From NCBI GenBank assembly GCA_902797785.1, contig CADBUD010000321.1, positions 1 through 10,121 on the forward strand: a stretch of DNA of 10,121 nucleotides, in the 5' to 3' direction. A program made the position numbers and the translations under genes. The stretch comes from an uncultured Lachnospiraceae bacterium. Lineage in GTDB: Bacteria; Bacillota; Clostridia; Lachnospirales; Lachnospiraceae. A model generated the notes under the pieces. That model did no database searches, had not been told where the DNA came from, and saw only the letters and a list, made by a program, of their open reading frames with translations. Every line of letters starts with the position of its first letter. Position 1 is the first letter of the stretch. Positions 6,601 to 10,040 of the stretch are shown here, one piece after another.

Positions 6601-9525
6601 AGGAGGTTTGGATGGATCGTCCTCCAAATTTTCATAGATATCACCATCCTTTTTCGCCTGATAAACTACCGTACAATCATCTGGTGTCAAAATAATCTTT
6701 TCGTTATGATCATCTTTCACACTCCAATCCGATAGGTCGATCGCAGCCGGATAAATATAGTCCTTAGATGACGCTATTTCATACTCCGACAGATCCTCCG
6801 GTGTGATGTTCCAGTCTACAGAAGCTGTGCCGGTATAATTATTCTTTCCTTCGATTTTTAGGGTATAATCACCGGCATTCGTCCCTTCCGCTCCGGAGAT
6901 TACTTCATAATCTGTTCCTGCCAAAAGTTTGATTTCCCCAAGGGTCACCAAATTAATTACAGGTCTCTTTTCGTTCCGGTCAAATTCAAAGATTCCTGTT
7001 GCTAATGTAACTTTTGCTTCGGAAATTGACTTTGGCAAAATTTTTACAGGAATCGAATCTTTCAGATCACCTTCGTGGTTGCCATCTGCTTCGATCTGAT
7101 ACCATACCGTATAATCACCGGCATCTTTAGCAGCCGGAAGATCCTCGGTATACGTTCCATCTTCTGTCAGACTATAGCTAATCGTTCCACCTGTGACAAT
7201 TCCCGCTGTAATCAGCTCCTGATTCTTTCCGTTATAGATCAGTTCTTCCTGTCCTTTTGGATGAACAATTTCCATCTCGGCTGCCGTTATTGTAAACTTA
7301 CCCTTTTGATAGCTGACTTCATAATTTCCCTGAATCGCTTCGCCGGTCGCTGTGATGGAATATACTCCTACATCTTCTCCTGCTTCGCAGCTCAATTGAT
7401 AATTAATCTTATTCGTGTCTCCCTCGATCCATCCAGACACATCCGCTGTCAGCTCCGGATTTTCCTCTCCATAGATCTTTGTCAGATCCCTGGCCTGAAC
7501 GATTACCTTCGCTCTTGGAATCTGAAACTCATGCTCAAGGAGAGCTTCCTCCGTCGGAAGCTGATAGTTCTCATTCTTTAATGCAATGGCTTTTGCTGTA
7601 TATGTTCCTGCATTGATCTGTGCCCCGCTGGCAACGACAGCACAGGTATCTTCCCCGATCAAGCCAAGAGCCGTCGCTGTCGGTACCTGTTTTTTTCCTG
7701 TGTATGGCTTAATTTCATCATCCGACCACTCTAATCCGATTGTCTTTGGCGTGATGTCTGCCATCACCTCCGCCGGCTGTCCCGTCAGCTTATAATTTCC
7801 TGCCTTGGAACCACCCAGGGAATAACCGGAAAATGTCACCTTCTTATCCTTTCCGGCATTTTTATCTTCAAAATCTGCCCTACCAGGTTCTACGGTCAGA
7901 TCATCCTGATTCATCAATCCTTCGATGACGGCTGTTCCTGTAACCTCTGCCTCTGTCGTACCGTCATATACCTTGTTTCCTGCCTTTAATCCGGCGATGG
8001 TAACGAGCTTTGGCTCTACGGTCAAGGTACCGCTTTCATAAACAATATGGTAAGCATCGCTTTTTATGCCGGATGGCACAATCGCATCTGTATACTTACC
8101 GATATCATCATACCGGCTATAGGTATAGGTATATTTTGGTGTCTGGGCTTTTAACGCCTCCAGATCTGCATCATTTAAATATCCGGAAAACGTCACGCCA
8201 TTTCCGGAAGGCTTGTCTCCATAGGTAATGGTATGGTCTTTCGCTGTTACCGTCAGGGTCGCTTTTTCAATCGTGACACTCAGTCTTAGACCATTCGTTT
8301 CCCCTTCCGGCCAATCTGTAAAGCTTTCTTCTTCGTTGATCTTATTTCCCTTGATCTTATAGTATACGGAATATGTACCGACAGCAGAAGCTTTAGGAAG
8401 TTCTTCGCTCCACGCCCCATCCGGTATAGTCTCTCCCTCTGCAAGAGTTCCGCTCGTCACATAGTATACCATGGTACCATTTCTGGCACTTCCCGCCGTA
8501 ATCAGCTCCTGTGGTTCACCTGTATAGGTCAGATCGTTCTTTGCCGCAGGCGGTCTGGACAGAGAGGACGCCCCACTGGTGATTGTAAACTCCACCCGGG
8601 CTTTTTCTTCTGATGAGAAGGTAATGATATAATTCCCGCCTGTCCGATTTTCAACAATCAGAACCGCCGTGCCCATCTCATCATTATTTTCATAATCCAG
8701 CCGATATTCCTTTTTCGGAATGACAACATCCCCATCCATTACCGTCGGAATCGGGGAAACAGATAATCCCTCGGTATATGGATAAACTGACTGTGGGAGC
8801 GTGATTGTCGGATCTACTACCGTCTTTTGGGCTATTATAACGGTTCCGGCTTCGACAGCTTCACTGTCAGCATAGCCCGGATTTCCCTTGACACAGAACC
8901 AGATGGAATACGTTCCGGCATTGGTCTGTGTAAACTCCTCTTTCGAATACCAGTTTTCCTGATCGGTACTGTAAAGTACTGTTCCATTCTCTGCCACTGG
9001 ATCTTCTGTCACGAGATTCAAAGGCTCTCCTGTATAGGTCAGACCTTCTGTTAAAATCGGAGCACCACTATATGTAGCTGTCTTCACCGCAGCCAGATGA
9101 CCGCCCAGCGTGATTGTTTTTTTCTCGTGGTCTACTTCCAGTACGATCCAATCCGCAACCTTAGTTTCCCCATAATACGGGTAATATTTGATGCTGCTGT
9201 CCGTCGTGAGATAAAGACCTTCACTCTCTGTTTTCATCTCAACCGATCCACCTGATACTATCGTAGCATCTTCTGCCATGACCGTACCATCATTTTTACC
9301 ATAGCGTTCTGCTTTTAGTTTGATCGTATAATCTTCATAGTTTTTGATTCCTTCCAGGCCATTTTGCAGTAAATCTTCCTCTTGAAGGGTGCTCATATCG
9401 ATCTCTCCGGTAGAATACTCCGCTGCCATTGCTGTCAGCGCTGTCTCCGGCGTCATTCCAAACACCATCGCAAGAGAAAGGATAAAGCTTAGAATCTGCT
9501 TTCCTAATCGCTTTTTGTGTTTCAT
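1..9525 (-). CDS. Giant secreted MBG/YDG/Ig-like repeat surface protein (partial, C-terminus beyond window)
   Basis: Seen: one minus-strand frame stays open from ATG 9525 to base 1, at least 3,175 residues (over 330 kDa). The start is set by AAGGAGG at 9536-9542, by the signal peptide that follows at once (MKHKKRLGKQ then a hydrophobic core), and by the rival ATG at 9533 hitting TAA after two codons. After the signal peptide come about 30 beta-rich modules of roughly 80-95 residues with recurrent motifs: LTYxGxxQEL, (I/V)YGExP, AGTYxVWYK, GNYT, VYDGT. Known: such modules are MBG, YDG and related Ig-like repeats found in very large exported proteins of Firmicutes, usually adhesins or surface stalks. 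Inferred: an extracellular adhesive or structural fibre. There is no catalytic motif and about ten cysteines in all. A sorting signal or other anchor is expected beyond the window. It is transcribed alone from the promoter at 9914-9942 through a structured leader. Biological function and ligand are unknown. Confidence 0.96.
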   Translation of the reverse strand, partial: MKHKKRLGKQILSFILSLAMVFGMTPETALTAMAAEYSTGEIDMSTLQEEDLLQNGLEGIKNYEDYTIKLKAERYGKNDGTVMAEDATIVSGGSVEMKTESEGLYLTTDSSIKYYPYYGETKVADWIVLEVDHEKKTITLGGHLAAVKTATYSGAPILTEGLTYTGEPLNLVTEDPVAENGTVLYSTDQENWYSKEEFTQTNAGTYSIWFCVKGNPGYADSEAVEAGTVIIAQKTVVDPTITLPQSVYPYTEGLSVSPIPTVMDGDVVIPKKEYRLDYENNDEMGTAVLIVENRTGGNYIITFSSEEKARVEFTITSGASSLSRPPAAKNDLTYTGEPQELITAGSARNGTMVYYVTSGTLAEGETIPDGAWSEELPKASAVGTYSVYYKIKGNKINEEESFTDWPEGETNGLRLSVTIEKATLTVTAKDHTITYGDKPSGNGVTFSGYLNDADLEALKAQTPKYTYTYSRYDDIGKYTDAIVPSGIKSDAYHIVYESGTLTVEPKLVTIAGLKAGNKVYDGTTEAEVTGTAVIEGLMNQDDLTVEPGRADFEDKNAGKDKKVTFSGYSLGGSKAGNYKLTGQPAEVMADITPKTIGLEWSDDEIKPYTGKKQVPTATALGLIGEDTCAVVASGAQINAGTYTAKAIALKNENYQLPTEEALLEHEFQIPRAKVIVQARDLTKIYGEENPELTADVSGWIEGDTNKINYQLSCEAGEDVGVYSITATGEAIQGNYEVSYQKGKFTITAAEMEIVHPKGQEELIYNGKNQELITAGIVTGGTISYSLTEDGTYTEDLPAAKDAGDYTVWYQIEADGNHEGDLKDSIPVKILPKSISEAKVTLATGIFEFDRNEKRPVINLVTLGEIKLLAGTDYEVISGAEGTNAGDYTLKIEGKNNYTGTASVDWNITPEDLSEYEIASSKDYIYPAAIDLSDWSVKDDHNEKIILTPDDCTVVYQAKKDGDIYENLEDDPSKPPVDAGFYRAVVTYQGNYTGTGNFDFLICQAKYPSLLPEDFESHATSLFGKNDGRITEKTAGSLKGCEYTTGNPTDENAVWTPVSETGITDLLAGTISLRRKADANHMASDSIQITVENGPKASLTGAAETSGYSITASGDPEEGYSYQAAVTLTIATDAGWSFADPVAAEIGGKTYIFNSETHTVEITVTDIDSLKVTEVNGIVDRTKPTGEINIAANAWKTFLNVITFGLFFKEKQDVKITAEDEGSGVSDISYYLWEKIGNSVPPATEEKLISEAGDAWAAYGDKLSIDPSGNYVVYARITDVSGNVTYLSSDGLVLDAEAPMIDGVESERTYTIMGNAKTHLFTVMDDNLEVVTADASTLVPVSTTNNRYQYQLSKGVYSRIFAEDKAGNTAEVEKITILRNISEAVITLSETSLSYNGNVQTPDITDVILDEQPLTSEVYTVSYQRKEGDGTWEVCESPKAAGTYRLFITAKEENVAEHCYTGTASAEWKIEPAELPVIATGVSVTYDGNAHSIEVSAEDFDPDVTVYFSTQAALTEENYMAIGTTQKPKFTNAAATTVYYYVKSDNFAPSPASGSVEVEIKKAPLTITAKDQSIVYGEAPEDKGKAVSGSGVTYSGFVGDDSETKEGVLSGSVKYSYDYAQYEDVGTGEFTVTPEGIEADNYDITFVDGILHVAKKPAAFTWQEPLTFTYDGKEKVVTAEAVTVNHDVLELSYEGNKGIKAGTYTAQVASISGTKAANYEFAENEATAKQEWSITQAVLPVTATGTSVVYDGEKHSIEVSAENFDSENVTVYFSTKAALTAENYETSGSKKNPGFTDAGTNTVYYYVASKNYDPQPVSGSAQVEIKKAPLKIAAKDQDIIYGDDPKDKGEEISGSGVYYSGFVGDDSETKEGVLSGSVKYSYDYAQYEDVKTGAFTVIPEGIKAANYDITFVGGTLHVAKRRAAFTWKEPFTFTYDGKEKIVTAEAVTVNHDVLELSYKGNKETKAGTYTAKVVSLGGIKAANYELAENEATAGQEWSITQAVLPVTVTDASIVYDGKKHSIEVSAENFDPENVTVYFSTKAALTAENYETFGSKKNPEFTDAGTTTVYYYVESKNYDPQPVSGSAKVEIQKAPLKIAAKDQSIIYGENPKKEGEVVSGNGVTYSGFVAGESETTEGVLGGKVTYVYQYKQYDDVGVYAVTPAGLTAKNYDITFAGGNLKVVERPIEFKWQEEKEFVYDGTVKTVTACAVNLVSNDALTILYQEDVDSPSAITNSAIDAGRYIAKVKAVEGTKKDNYIIDTGSNDETIWRIDEAEAEITEPLGNQLTYNGKAQELVSGASVVVTGGSVVYALGDEDAAPESEKFIGAVPTATNAGIYYVWYKAKSDRNHKDTEPKAVKVKIAKRPLKFVWQTETEFTYDGEPKTVTAEAITATGDLLKLIYVENEETEVGSYQAQVVDFVGTSKENYEINGEEASRTQAWTITPSAVAYVAPKAKVLSYNLEAQELVGGQAVTGGSFVYALGENGETAPEEPYVKEITSATDAGIYYVWYKVIPDENHTGTEPKSIKAEILPKTVTDAAIVLSRTEYPYEEGVEVTPNVTLKDEDVIIPQKEYKRTYHDNTRPGTAYVSIEDVTGGNYILDFTSEDTAKAEYLIKNGTPSIVKPPKAKTLTYDGTAQELIVSGTALHGTMVYYVSETELSGEDEIDAEEWSTEIPKQKDAGTYFVYYKIKGDEYYDDWTGEEKHGQKVEVTIRKKALTVTATAASITYGEKPAGNGVSYEGFVDGESEKTTGIFIAPLTYRYSYQQFDDVGIYQVTPAGLTAKNYDISFKGNKLTVQKKPVTLTWSADTFTYDGTQKTVTAAAVGIENKDAVEIIYLDADETTHTATETGSYTAKAALGGTKAGNYQLNEESASHNFNITKADLNVTATGCSVTYDGKAHSIEVSAEKAGGGVSIYYSTEKELSAENYTEDGTKEKPTRTKAGKTTVYYYVTSGNHNPKPVSGSAVITIAKADAEITAPAAKNLTYNGEAQALVDAKDVKVTGGSIAYALGENDTTAPSESEFKTAIPTKKDAGTYYVWYKATGDENYEASEARAVKAKMAKAEISITAEDKSSRYGEALAKLTWKVSGAYITGDELGILAATKAAAEGENAKVGTYPITLSWNNNANYAAELTSGTYTITKADAVVTAPAAADLTYNGTAQTLVDASEVKVTGGS
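616..1131 (-). repeat. C and A modules after the second cassette
   Basis: Residues 2799-2970. C5 has TLTWSADTFTYDGTQK, TGSYTAKAALGGTKAGNYQL and NFNITKA. A4 has VTATGCSVTYDGKAHSIEVS, IYYSTEKELSAENYTEDG, TTVYYYVTSGN and KPVSGSAVITI. A4 matches the A modules of the 265-residue array but is followed by a D module instead of B, so module order is reshuffled here. Confidence 0.85.
1132..1929 (-). repeat. E-D'-B three-module cassette, C-terminal-side copy
   Basis: Residues 2533-2798. E1 has EYPYEEGVEVTPNVTL, VIIPQKEYKRTY and GGNYILDFTSEDTAKAEY, ending VKPP. D'1 has TLTYDGTAQELIVSG, GTMVYYVS, DAGTYFVYYKIKGD and DWTGEE. B4 has ITYGEKPAGNGVSYEGF, YSYQQFDDVGIY and TPAGLTAKNYDI. Each part aligns with its counterpart at 8008-8826, including the odd DW(P/T)(E/G) spot late in D', so this is the same cassette copied about 6.9 kb away. 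Confidence 0.87.
1930..2709 (-). repeat. D-C-D module stretch
   Basis: Residues 2273-2532. D2 (2273-2363) has QLTYNGKAQELVSGA, VTGGSVVYALGDED, APESE and NAGIYYVWYKAKSDRNH. C4 (2364-2444) has LKFVWQTETEFTYDGEPK and EVGSYQAQVVDFVG. D3 (2445-2532) has VLSYNLEAQELVGG, VTGGSFVYALGEN, APEEPY and DAGIYYVWYKVIPDENH. The two D modules are close relatives of each other and of D4 at 343-615. Confidence 0.85.
2710..3525 (-). repeat. A-B-C tandem unit, copy 3 (272 residues, diverged second half)
   Basis: Residues 2001-2272. A (2001-2091) nearly matches copy 2. B (2092-2183) departs: GESETTEGVLGGKVTYVYQYKQYDDVGVYAVTPAG split by small changes, closer to B4 at 1132-1383 (TPAGLTAKNYDI in both). C (2184-2272) is longer and much diverged: EFVYDGTVKTVTAC, IDAGRYIAKVKAVEG, IWRIDEA. 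The array boundary therefore falls within this copy. Confidence 0.88.
3526..4320 (-). repeat. A-B-C tandem unit, copy 2 (265 residues)
   Basis: Residues 1736-2000; the period to copy 3 is exactly 795 bp. B of copies 1 and 2 share a run of 32 identical residues, from YSGFVGDDSETKEG to AQYEDV, and over the central 70 bases I count only three base differences, all silent. Its A module is closer to copy 3 than to copy 1 (AENYETxGSKKNPxFTDAG, SKNYDPQPVSGSA). This mosaic similarity fits recombination among copies. Confidence 0.92.
4321..5112 (-). repeat. A-B-C tandem unit, copy 1 (264 residues)
   Basis: Residues 1472-1735. A (1472-1561) has VTYDGNAHSIEVSAEDF, VYFSTQAALTEENY and TVYYYVKSDNF. B (1562-1655) is MBG-type, with IVYGEAPEDKGKAVSGSG and YDYAQYEDVG. 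C (1656-1735) has FTWQEPLTFTYDGKEK, VNHDVLELSYEGN, AGTYTAQV and the closing EWSITQ. It is one codon shorter than copy 2 because A has DPDVT where copies 2 and 3 have SENVT or PENVT. Confidence 0.9.
5113..5388 (-). other. F-type Ig-like module preceding the tandem array
   Basis: Residues 1380-1471. AVITLSETSLSYNGNVQTP, YTVSYQRKEGDGTW, AAGTYRLFITAKEENV and CYTGTASAEWKIEPA match the F pattern. Its last strand joins directly to A1, the first module of the 265-residue array. Confidence 0.7.
5389..6240 (-). other. Central non-repeated block with conserved WKTFLNVITFGLFF module
   Basis: Residues 1096-1379. Part one (1096-1178) has GYSYQAAVTLTIATDAGWSF and IGGKTYIFNSE and leads into VDRTKPTGEI. Part two (1179-1295) begins DRTKPTGEINI and carries WKTFLNVITFGLFF at residues 1194-1207, then VKITAEDEGSGVSDISYY, GNYVVYARITDVSGNVTYL and SSDGLVLD. 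Part three (1296-1379) is a related Ig-like fold with YQLSKGVYSRIFAEDKAGN. From family knowledge, the DRTKPTG...NAWKTFLN...ITFGLFFK...SG module with its D-xSGN-xTYLSSDG tail is found in many large clostridial surface proteins. It may be the functional or structural core between repeat arrays; that is inference. Confidence 0.75.
6241..6510 (-). other. GKNDGRIT-type module
   Basis: Residues 1006-1095. LFGKNDGRITEKTAG, CEYTTGN, AVWTPV, TGITDLLAGTISLRRKADANH and SIQITVENG follow a pattern seen in other Gram-positive giant surface proteins (GKxDGxITG, then W, then ITGLxxGTYxVR). It opens the central block that has no close copy elsewhere in the window. Confidence 0.65.
6511..7029 (-). other. Two F-type Ig-like modules
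   Basis: Residues 833-911 and 912-1005. The first has VTLATGIFEFDRNEKRP, LLAGTDYEV, TNAGDYTLKIEGKNNYTGT and VDWNI. The second has SKDYIYPAAIDLS, DAGFYRAVVTYQGNYTGTGNF. Both follow the common bacterial pattern of a V-x-L strand, a proline-flanked strand, GTDYxV, then AGxYxxxxxGxxNYTGT. A third relative lies at 5113-5388. Confidence 0.7.
7030..7743 (-). other. C-type, MBG and D-type modules
   Basis: Residues 595-832, in three modules. The first (595-672) is C-like: LEWSDDEIKPYTGKKQV, INAGTYTAKAIALKNENYQLP. The second (673-750) is an MBG module: IVQARDLTKIYGEENPEL, VSGWIEGD, EDVGVYSITATG, GNYEVSYQKGKFTI. The third (751-832) is a D module: ELIYNGKNQELITAG, GGTISYSL, DAGDYTVWYQIEADGN. These copies differ more from the tandem C and D modules further left, so they look older. 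Confidence 0.75.
7744..8007 (-). other. YDG-type module
   Basis: Residues 507-594. This is the classic YDG-family pattern: KAGNKVYDGTTEA at its start, GLMNQDDLTVE and DKNAGKDKKVTFSGYSLGG in the middle, then AGNYKLTGQP and a closing ADITPK strand. It is the only full YDG module in the window; the C modules share just the YDG core and the GTYTA strand. Known: YDG modules accompany MBG modules in bacterial surface and filamentous proteins. Confidence 0.85.
8008..8826 (-). repeat. E-D'-B three-module cassette, N-terminal copy
   Basis: Residues 234-506, in three parts. E (234-326) has VYPYTEG, VVIPKKEYRLDY and GGNYIITFSSEEKA, ending SRPP. D' (327-422) has DLTYTGEPQELITAG, GTMVYYV and VGTYSVYYKIKGN. 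B (423-506) is MBG-type, with ITYGDKPSGNGVTFSGY, YDDIGKYT and YESGTLTVEPK. The same three modules recur in the same order at 1132-1929, which points to duplication of the whole cassette rather than of single domains. MBG assignment is from motif recognition, not a search. Confidence 0.85.
8830..9066 (-). repeat. D-type Ig-like module (first copy)
   Basis: About residues 154-232. It begins LTEGLTYTGEPLNLV and carries the pattern shared by all D modules: LTYxGxxQxL, a G(T/S)(V/I)xYS strand, then NAGTYSIWFCVKGN. The same pattern recurs at 8260-8547, 7030-7275, 2437-2709, 1930-2193, 1384-1653, 343-615 and 1-102. It probably folds as a small beta-sandwich spacer. Confidence 0.75.
9067..9420 (-). 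other. Unique N-terminal region of the mature protein
   Basis: Residues 36-153. This segment has no internal counterpart in the rest of the window. It starts EYSTGEIDMSTLQEEDLL and holds a mixed beta-type sequence with DWIVLEVDHEKKTITLGGH near its end. I do not recognise a family. It could be an N-terminal cap or an exposed ligand-binding tip, but nothing in the sequence decides that. Confidence 0.6.
9421..9525 (-). other. Signal peptide of the giant surface protein
   Basis: Residues 1-35. The basic n-region MKHKKRLGKQ is followed by the hydrophobic stretch ILSFILSLAMVFGM and a small-residue c-region ending AMAA before EYSTGE. Cleavage is expected after A34 or A35. This is a standard Sec type I signal, without a lipobox cysteine and without a clear YSIRK motif. 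It supports both the start codon choice and export of the protein. Confidence 0.9.
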
Positions 9526-9535
9526 TACGCCATTT

Positions 9536-9542
9536 CCTCCTT
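9536..9542 (-). promoter_or_regulatory. Ribosome binding site of the giant gene
   Basis: AAGGAGG read on the minus strand, 10 bases before ATG 9525. An ATG at 9533 sits only two bases after GGAGG, reads ATG GCG TAA, and its TAA shares an A with the real start (TAATG). The spacing and the signal peptide favour ATG 9525. Confidence 0.85.
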
Positions 9543-9554
9543 TTTTATTTTTCT

Positions 9555-9635
9555 ATTACGACTCACAGCCGATATCCCGCAAGGTATTTTCATGCGTATG
9601 GTATTGCTATGAACAGCGAGGCTGTGAACCGTAAT
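9555..9635 (-). ncRNA. Structured 5' leader element with a 16-bp closing stem (candidate cis-regulatory RNA)
   Basis: In minus-strand RNA, ATTACGGTTCACAGCC (9620-9635) pairs with GGCTGTGAGTCGTAAT (9555-9570) over 16 positions, two of them adjacent G.U pairs in the middle. In + strand RNA those two would be A/C mismatches, so the pairing fits the minus transcript only. The 49-nt interior can form CGCA/TGCG and GCT/AGC mini-stems around TGAAAATACCT and TGTTCA loops. The left arm can alternatively form a local hairpin ACAGC-CTC-GCTGT, which excludes the long stem. The element ends 12 bases before the AAGGAGG site. I do not recognise a known riboswitch class. Regulation is inferred; the pairing is directly visible. 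Confidence 0.55.
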
Positions 9636-9688
9636 ATTTTTCTGATTCGTCAGGCTCCTCCGTCAAGATTCCCTGCCGTCTCTTATAC
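9636..9688 (-). other. Linker between leader structures
   Basis: About 50 bases between the leader ORF stop and the 81-nt element. It holds GACGGAGGAGCC, which looks like a ribosome binding site but has no start codon at useful distance, and a short CTGA/TCAG pairing. I see no gene in it. Confidence 0.4.
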
Positions 9689-9751
9689 TCATCTGTCCCG
9701 TGCCCTGATGCAGCAAGCGTACTGCATGGGAACAATAAAAGGAACAGATGA
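9689..9751 (-). promoter_or_regulatory. Second leader hairpin overlapping the leader ORF stop
   Basis: TCATCTGTTCC (9741-9751) pairs with GGGACAGATGA (9689-9699) over 11 positions with one G.U pair valid only in minus-strand RNA. Inside, ATGCAG (9722-9727) pairs with CTGCAT (9708-9713) and CCC (9728-9730) with GGG (9703-9705) past a two-base bulge. The 3' arm contains the TGA stop of the leader ORF. The upstream segment GCACAGGACAG (9776-9786) is nearly the same as the 3' segment GCACGGGACAG (9693-9703), so both could compete for CTGTTCC. Confidence 0.5.
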
Positions 9752-9844
9752 AAAAAAAGCACAGTAACGACGTGGCTGTCCTGTGCTTTCTATTCTGAAC
9801 TGATCTATTTTTGATGTTATTGTTTCTACTTTATGGATCTTCAT
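9689..9844 (-). CDS. Leader ORF (51 residues) upstream of the giant gene
   Basis: Seen: ATG 9844 to TGA 9689, preceded by AGGGGGTGAG (9851-9860), a strong match to the anti-Shine-Dalgarno sequence at good spacing. The protein starts MKIHKVETITSKIDQ, has a polar first half, then a more hydrophobic middle (AFFSSVPFIVPMQY) and a basic end (CCIRARDR). It lies within the leader about 60 bases after the predicted transcription start, and 163 bases separate its stop from the giant gene. The terminator at 9751-9789 lies inside it (codons about 19-32), so ribosome traffic on the ORF would affect terminator folding. I do not recognise the peptide. It may be a regulatory leader peptide or a small protein; a chance ORF is possible, but the ribosome binding site is better than chance would usually give. 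Confidence 0.55.
   Translation of the reverse strand: MKIHKVETITSKIDQFRIESTGQPRRYCAFFSSVPFIVPMQYACCIRARDR
9751..9789 (-). terminator. Intrinsic terminator in the leader (possible attenuator)
   Basis: Minus-strand RNA reads AAAGCACAG, a 16-base loop, CTGTGCTTT, giving a perfect 9-bp stem whose 3' arm runs into an eight-T tract (9751-9758). On the + strand the stem is followed by CTATTC, so it faces the giant gene. It lies about 120-155 bases after the predicted start site and well before the coding region, so it must be bypassed for the giant gene to be expressed from promoter 9914-9942. Confidence 0.7.
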
Positions 9845-9851
9845 ATCTGAC

Positions 9852-9860
9852 TCACCCCCT
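9852..9860 (-). promoter_or_regulatory. Ribosome binding site of the leader ORF
   Basis: AGGGGGTGA on the minus strand, seven bases before ATG 9844. It differs from the perfect AGGAGGTGA at one base and is at least as strong as the site in front of the giant gene. This is the main argument that the leader ORF is translated. Confidence 0.65.
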
Positions 9861-9913
9861 CATTTGGCTCTCTGTCATTTGAAATTTCATAAAATTTTCA
9901 CATTTCATCATAA

Positions 9914-9942
9914 ATTATACCAAATACACATGAGGTTTTCAA
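9914..9942 (-). promoter_or_regulatory. Sigma-A promoter of the giant gene
   Basis: Minus strand: TTGAAA (9937-9942), 17 bases, TATAAT (9914-9919), with TGG before the -10 giving an extended -10. Transcription should start near 9907, leaving a leader of about 380 nt. A 10-bp palindrome TGAAATTTCA (9880-9889) lies about 20 bases into the transcript. A larger palindrome sits directly upstream of the -35. Confidence 0.85.
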
Positions 9943-9945
9943 CTA

Positions 9946-9967
9946 TTTTCAGAAAACGTTTTGAAAA
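9946..9967. promoter_or_regulatory. Palindrome beside the -35 (LacI/CcpA-like operator candidate)
   Basis: The centre AAAACGTTTT is a perfect 10-bp palindrome with a central CG, and flanking TTTTC and GAAAA extend it with a two-base asymmetry. It sits four bases upstream of the minus-strand -35, centred about 50 bases before the predicted start. A central CG in an A/T palindrome is typical of LacI-family sites, including catabolite-responsive elements, but the outer TG/CA of the cre consensus is only partly kept. Confidence 0.4.
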
Positions 9968-9975
9968 TCGGCGCA

Positions 9976-10003
9976 ATAGGAAACGAATAAATTCGTTTCC
10001 TAT
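9976..10003. promoter_or_regulatory. 13-bp perfect inverted repeat (operator candidate)
   Basis: ATAGGAAACGAAT and ATTCGTTTCCTAT flank a two-base centre AA. Neither strand has a T tract afterwards, so it is unlikely to be a terminator. It lies between the two divergent promoters, ending three bases before the weak + strand -35 candidate, a usual place for a regulator site. Confidence 0.5.
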
Positions 10004-10006
10004 AAC

Positions 10007-10035
10007 TTGTATTCTTCCCCCGCATCGTTTATAAT
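10007..10035 (+). promoter_or_regulatory. Candidate divergent promoter, + strand
   Basis: TATAAT at 10030-10035 is perfect; 17 bases upstream is TTGTAT (10007-10012), a poor -35. Transcription would start near 10042, at the first base of the large inverted repeat. A weak -35 flanked by palindromes is consistent with a regulated promoter. It would serve a gene running off the right edge. Confidence 0.45.
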
Positions 10036-10040
10036 ATACT

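Noticed and set aside
9531..9533. ATG at 9533 as the giant gene's start
   Set aside because: It reaches TAA after two codons and is only two bases from GGAGG.
9555..9635. The 16-bp stem as a terminator for + strand transcription (ATTTTTC follows on the + strand)
   Set aside because: In + strand RNA the stem is interrupted by two A/C mismatches and has a 49-base loop, and no + strand gene ends nearby.
9555..9907. Known riboswitch, for example c-di-GMP-I, in the leader
   Set aside because: The leader has AGCACAGGACAGCC, superficially like the c-di-GMP-I GCACAGGGCAAACC core, but it lacks the partner GGACGCAAAGC segment and instead forms a terminator stem. No other class I know fits.
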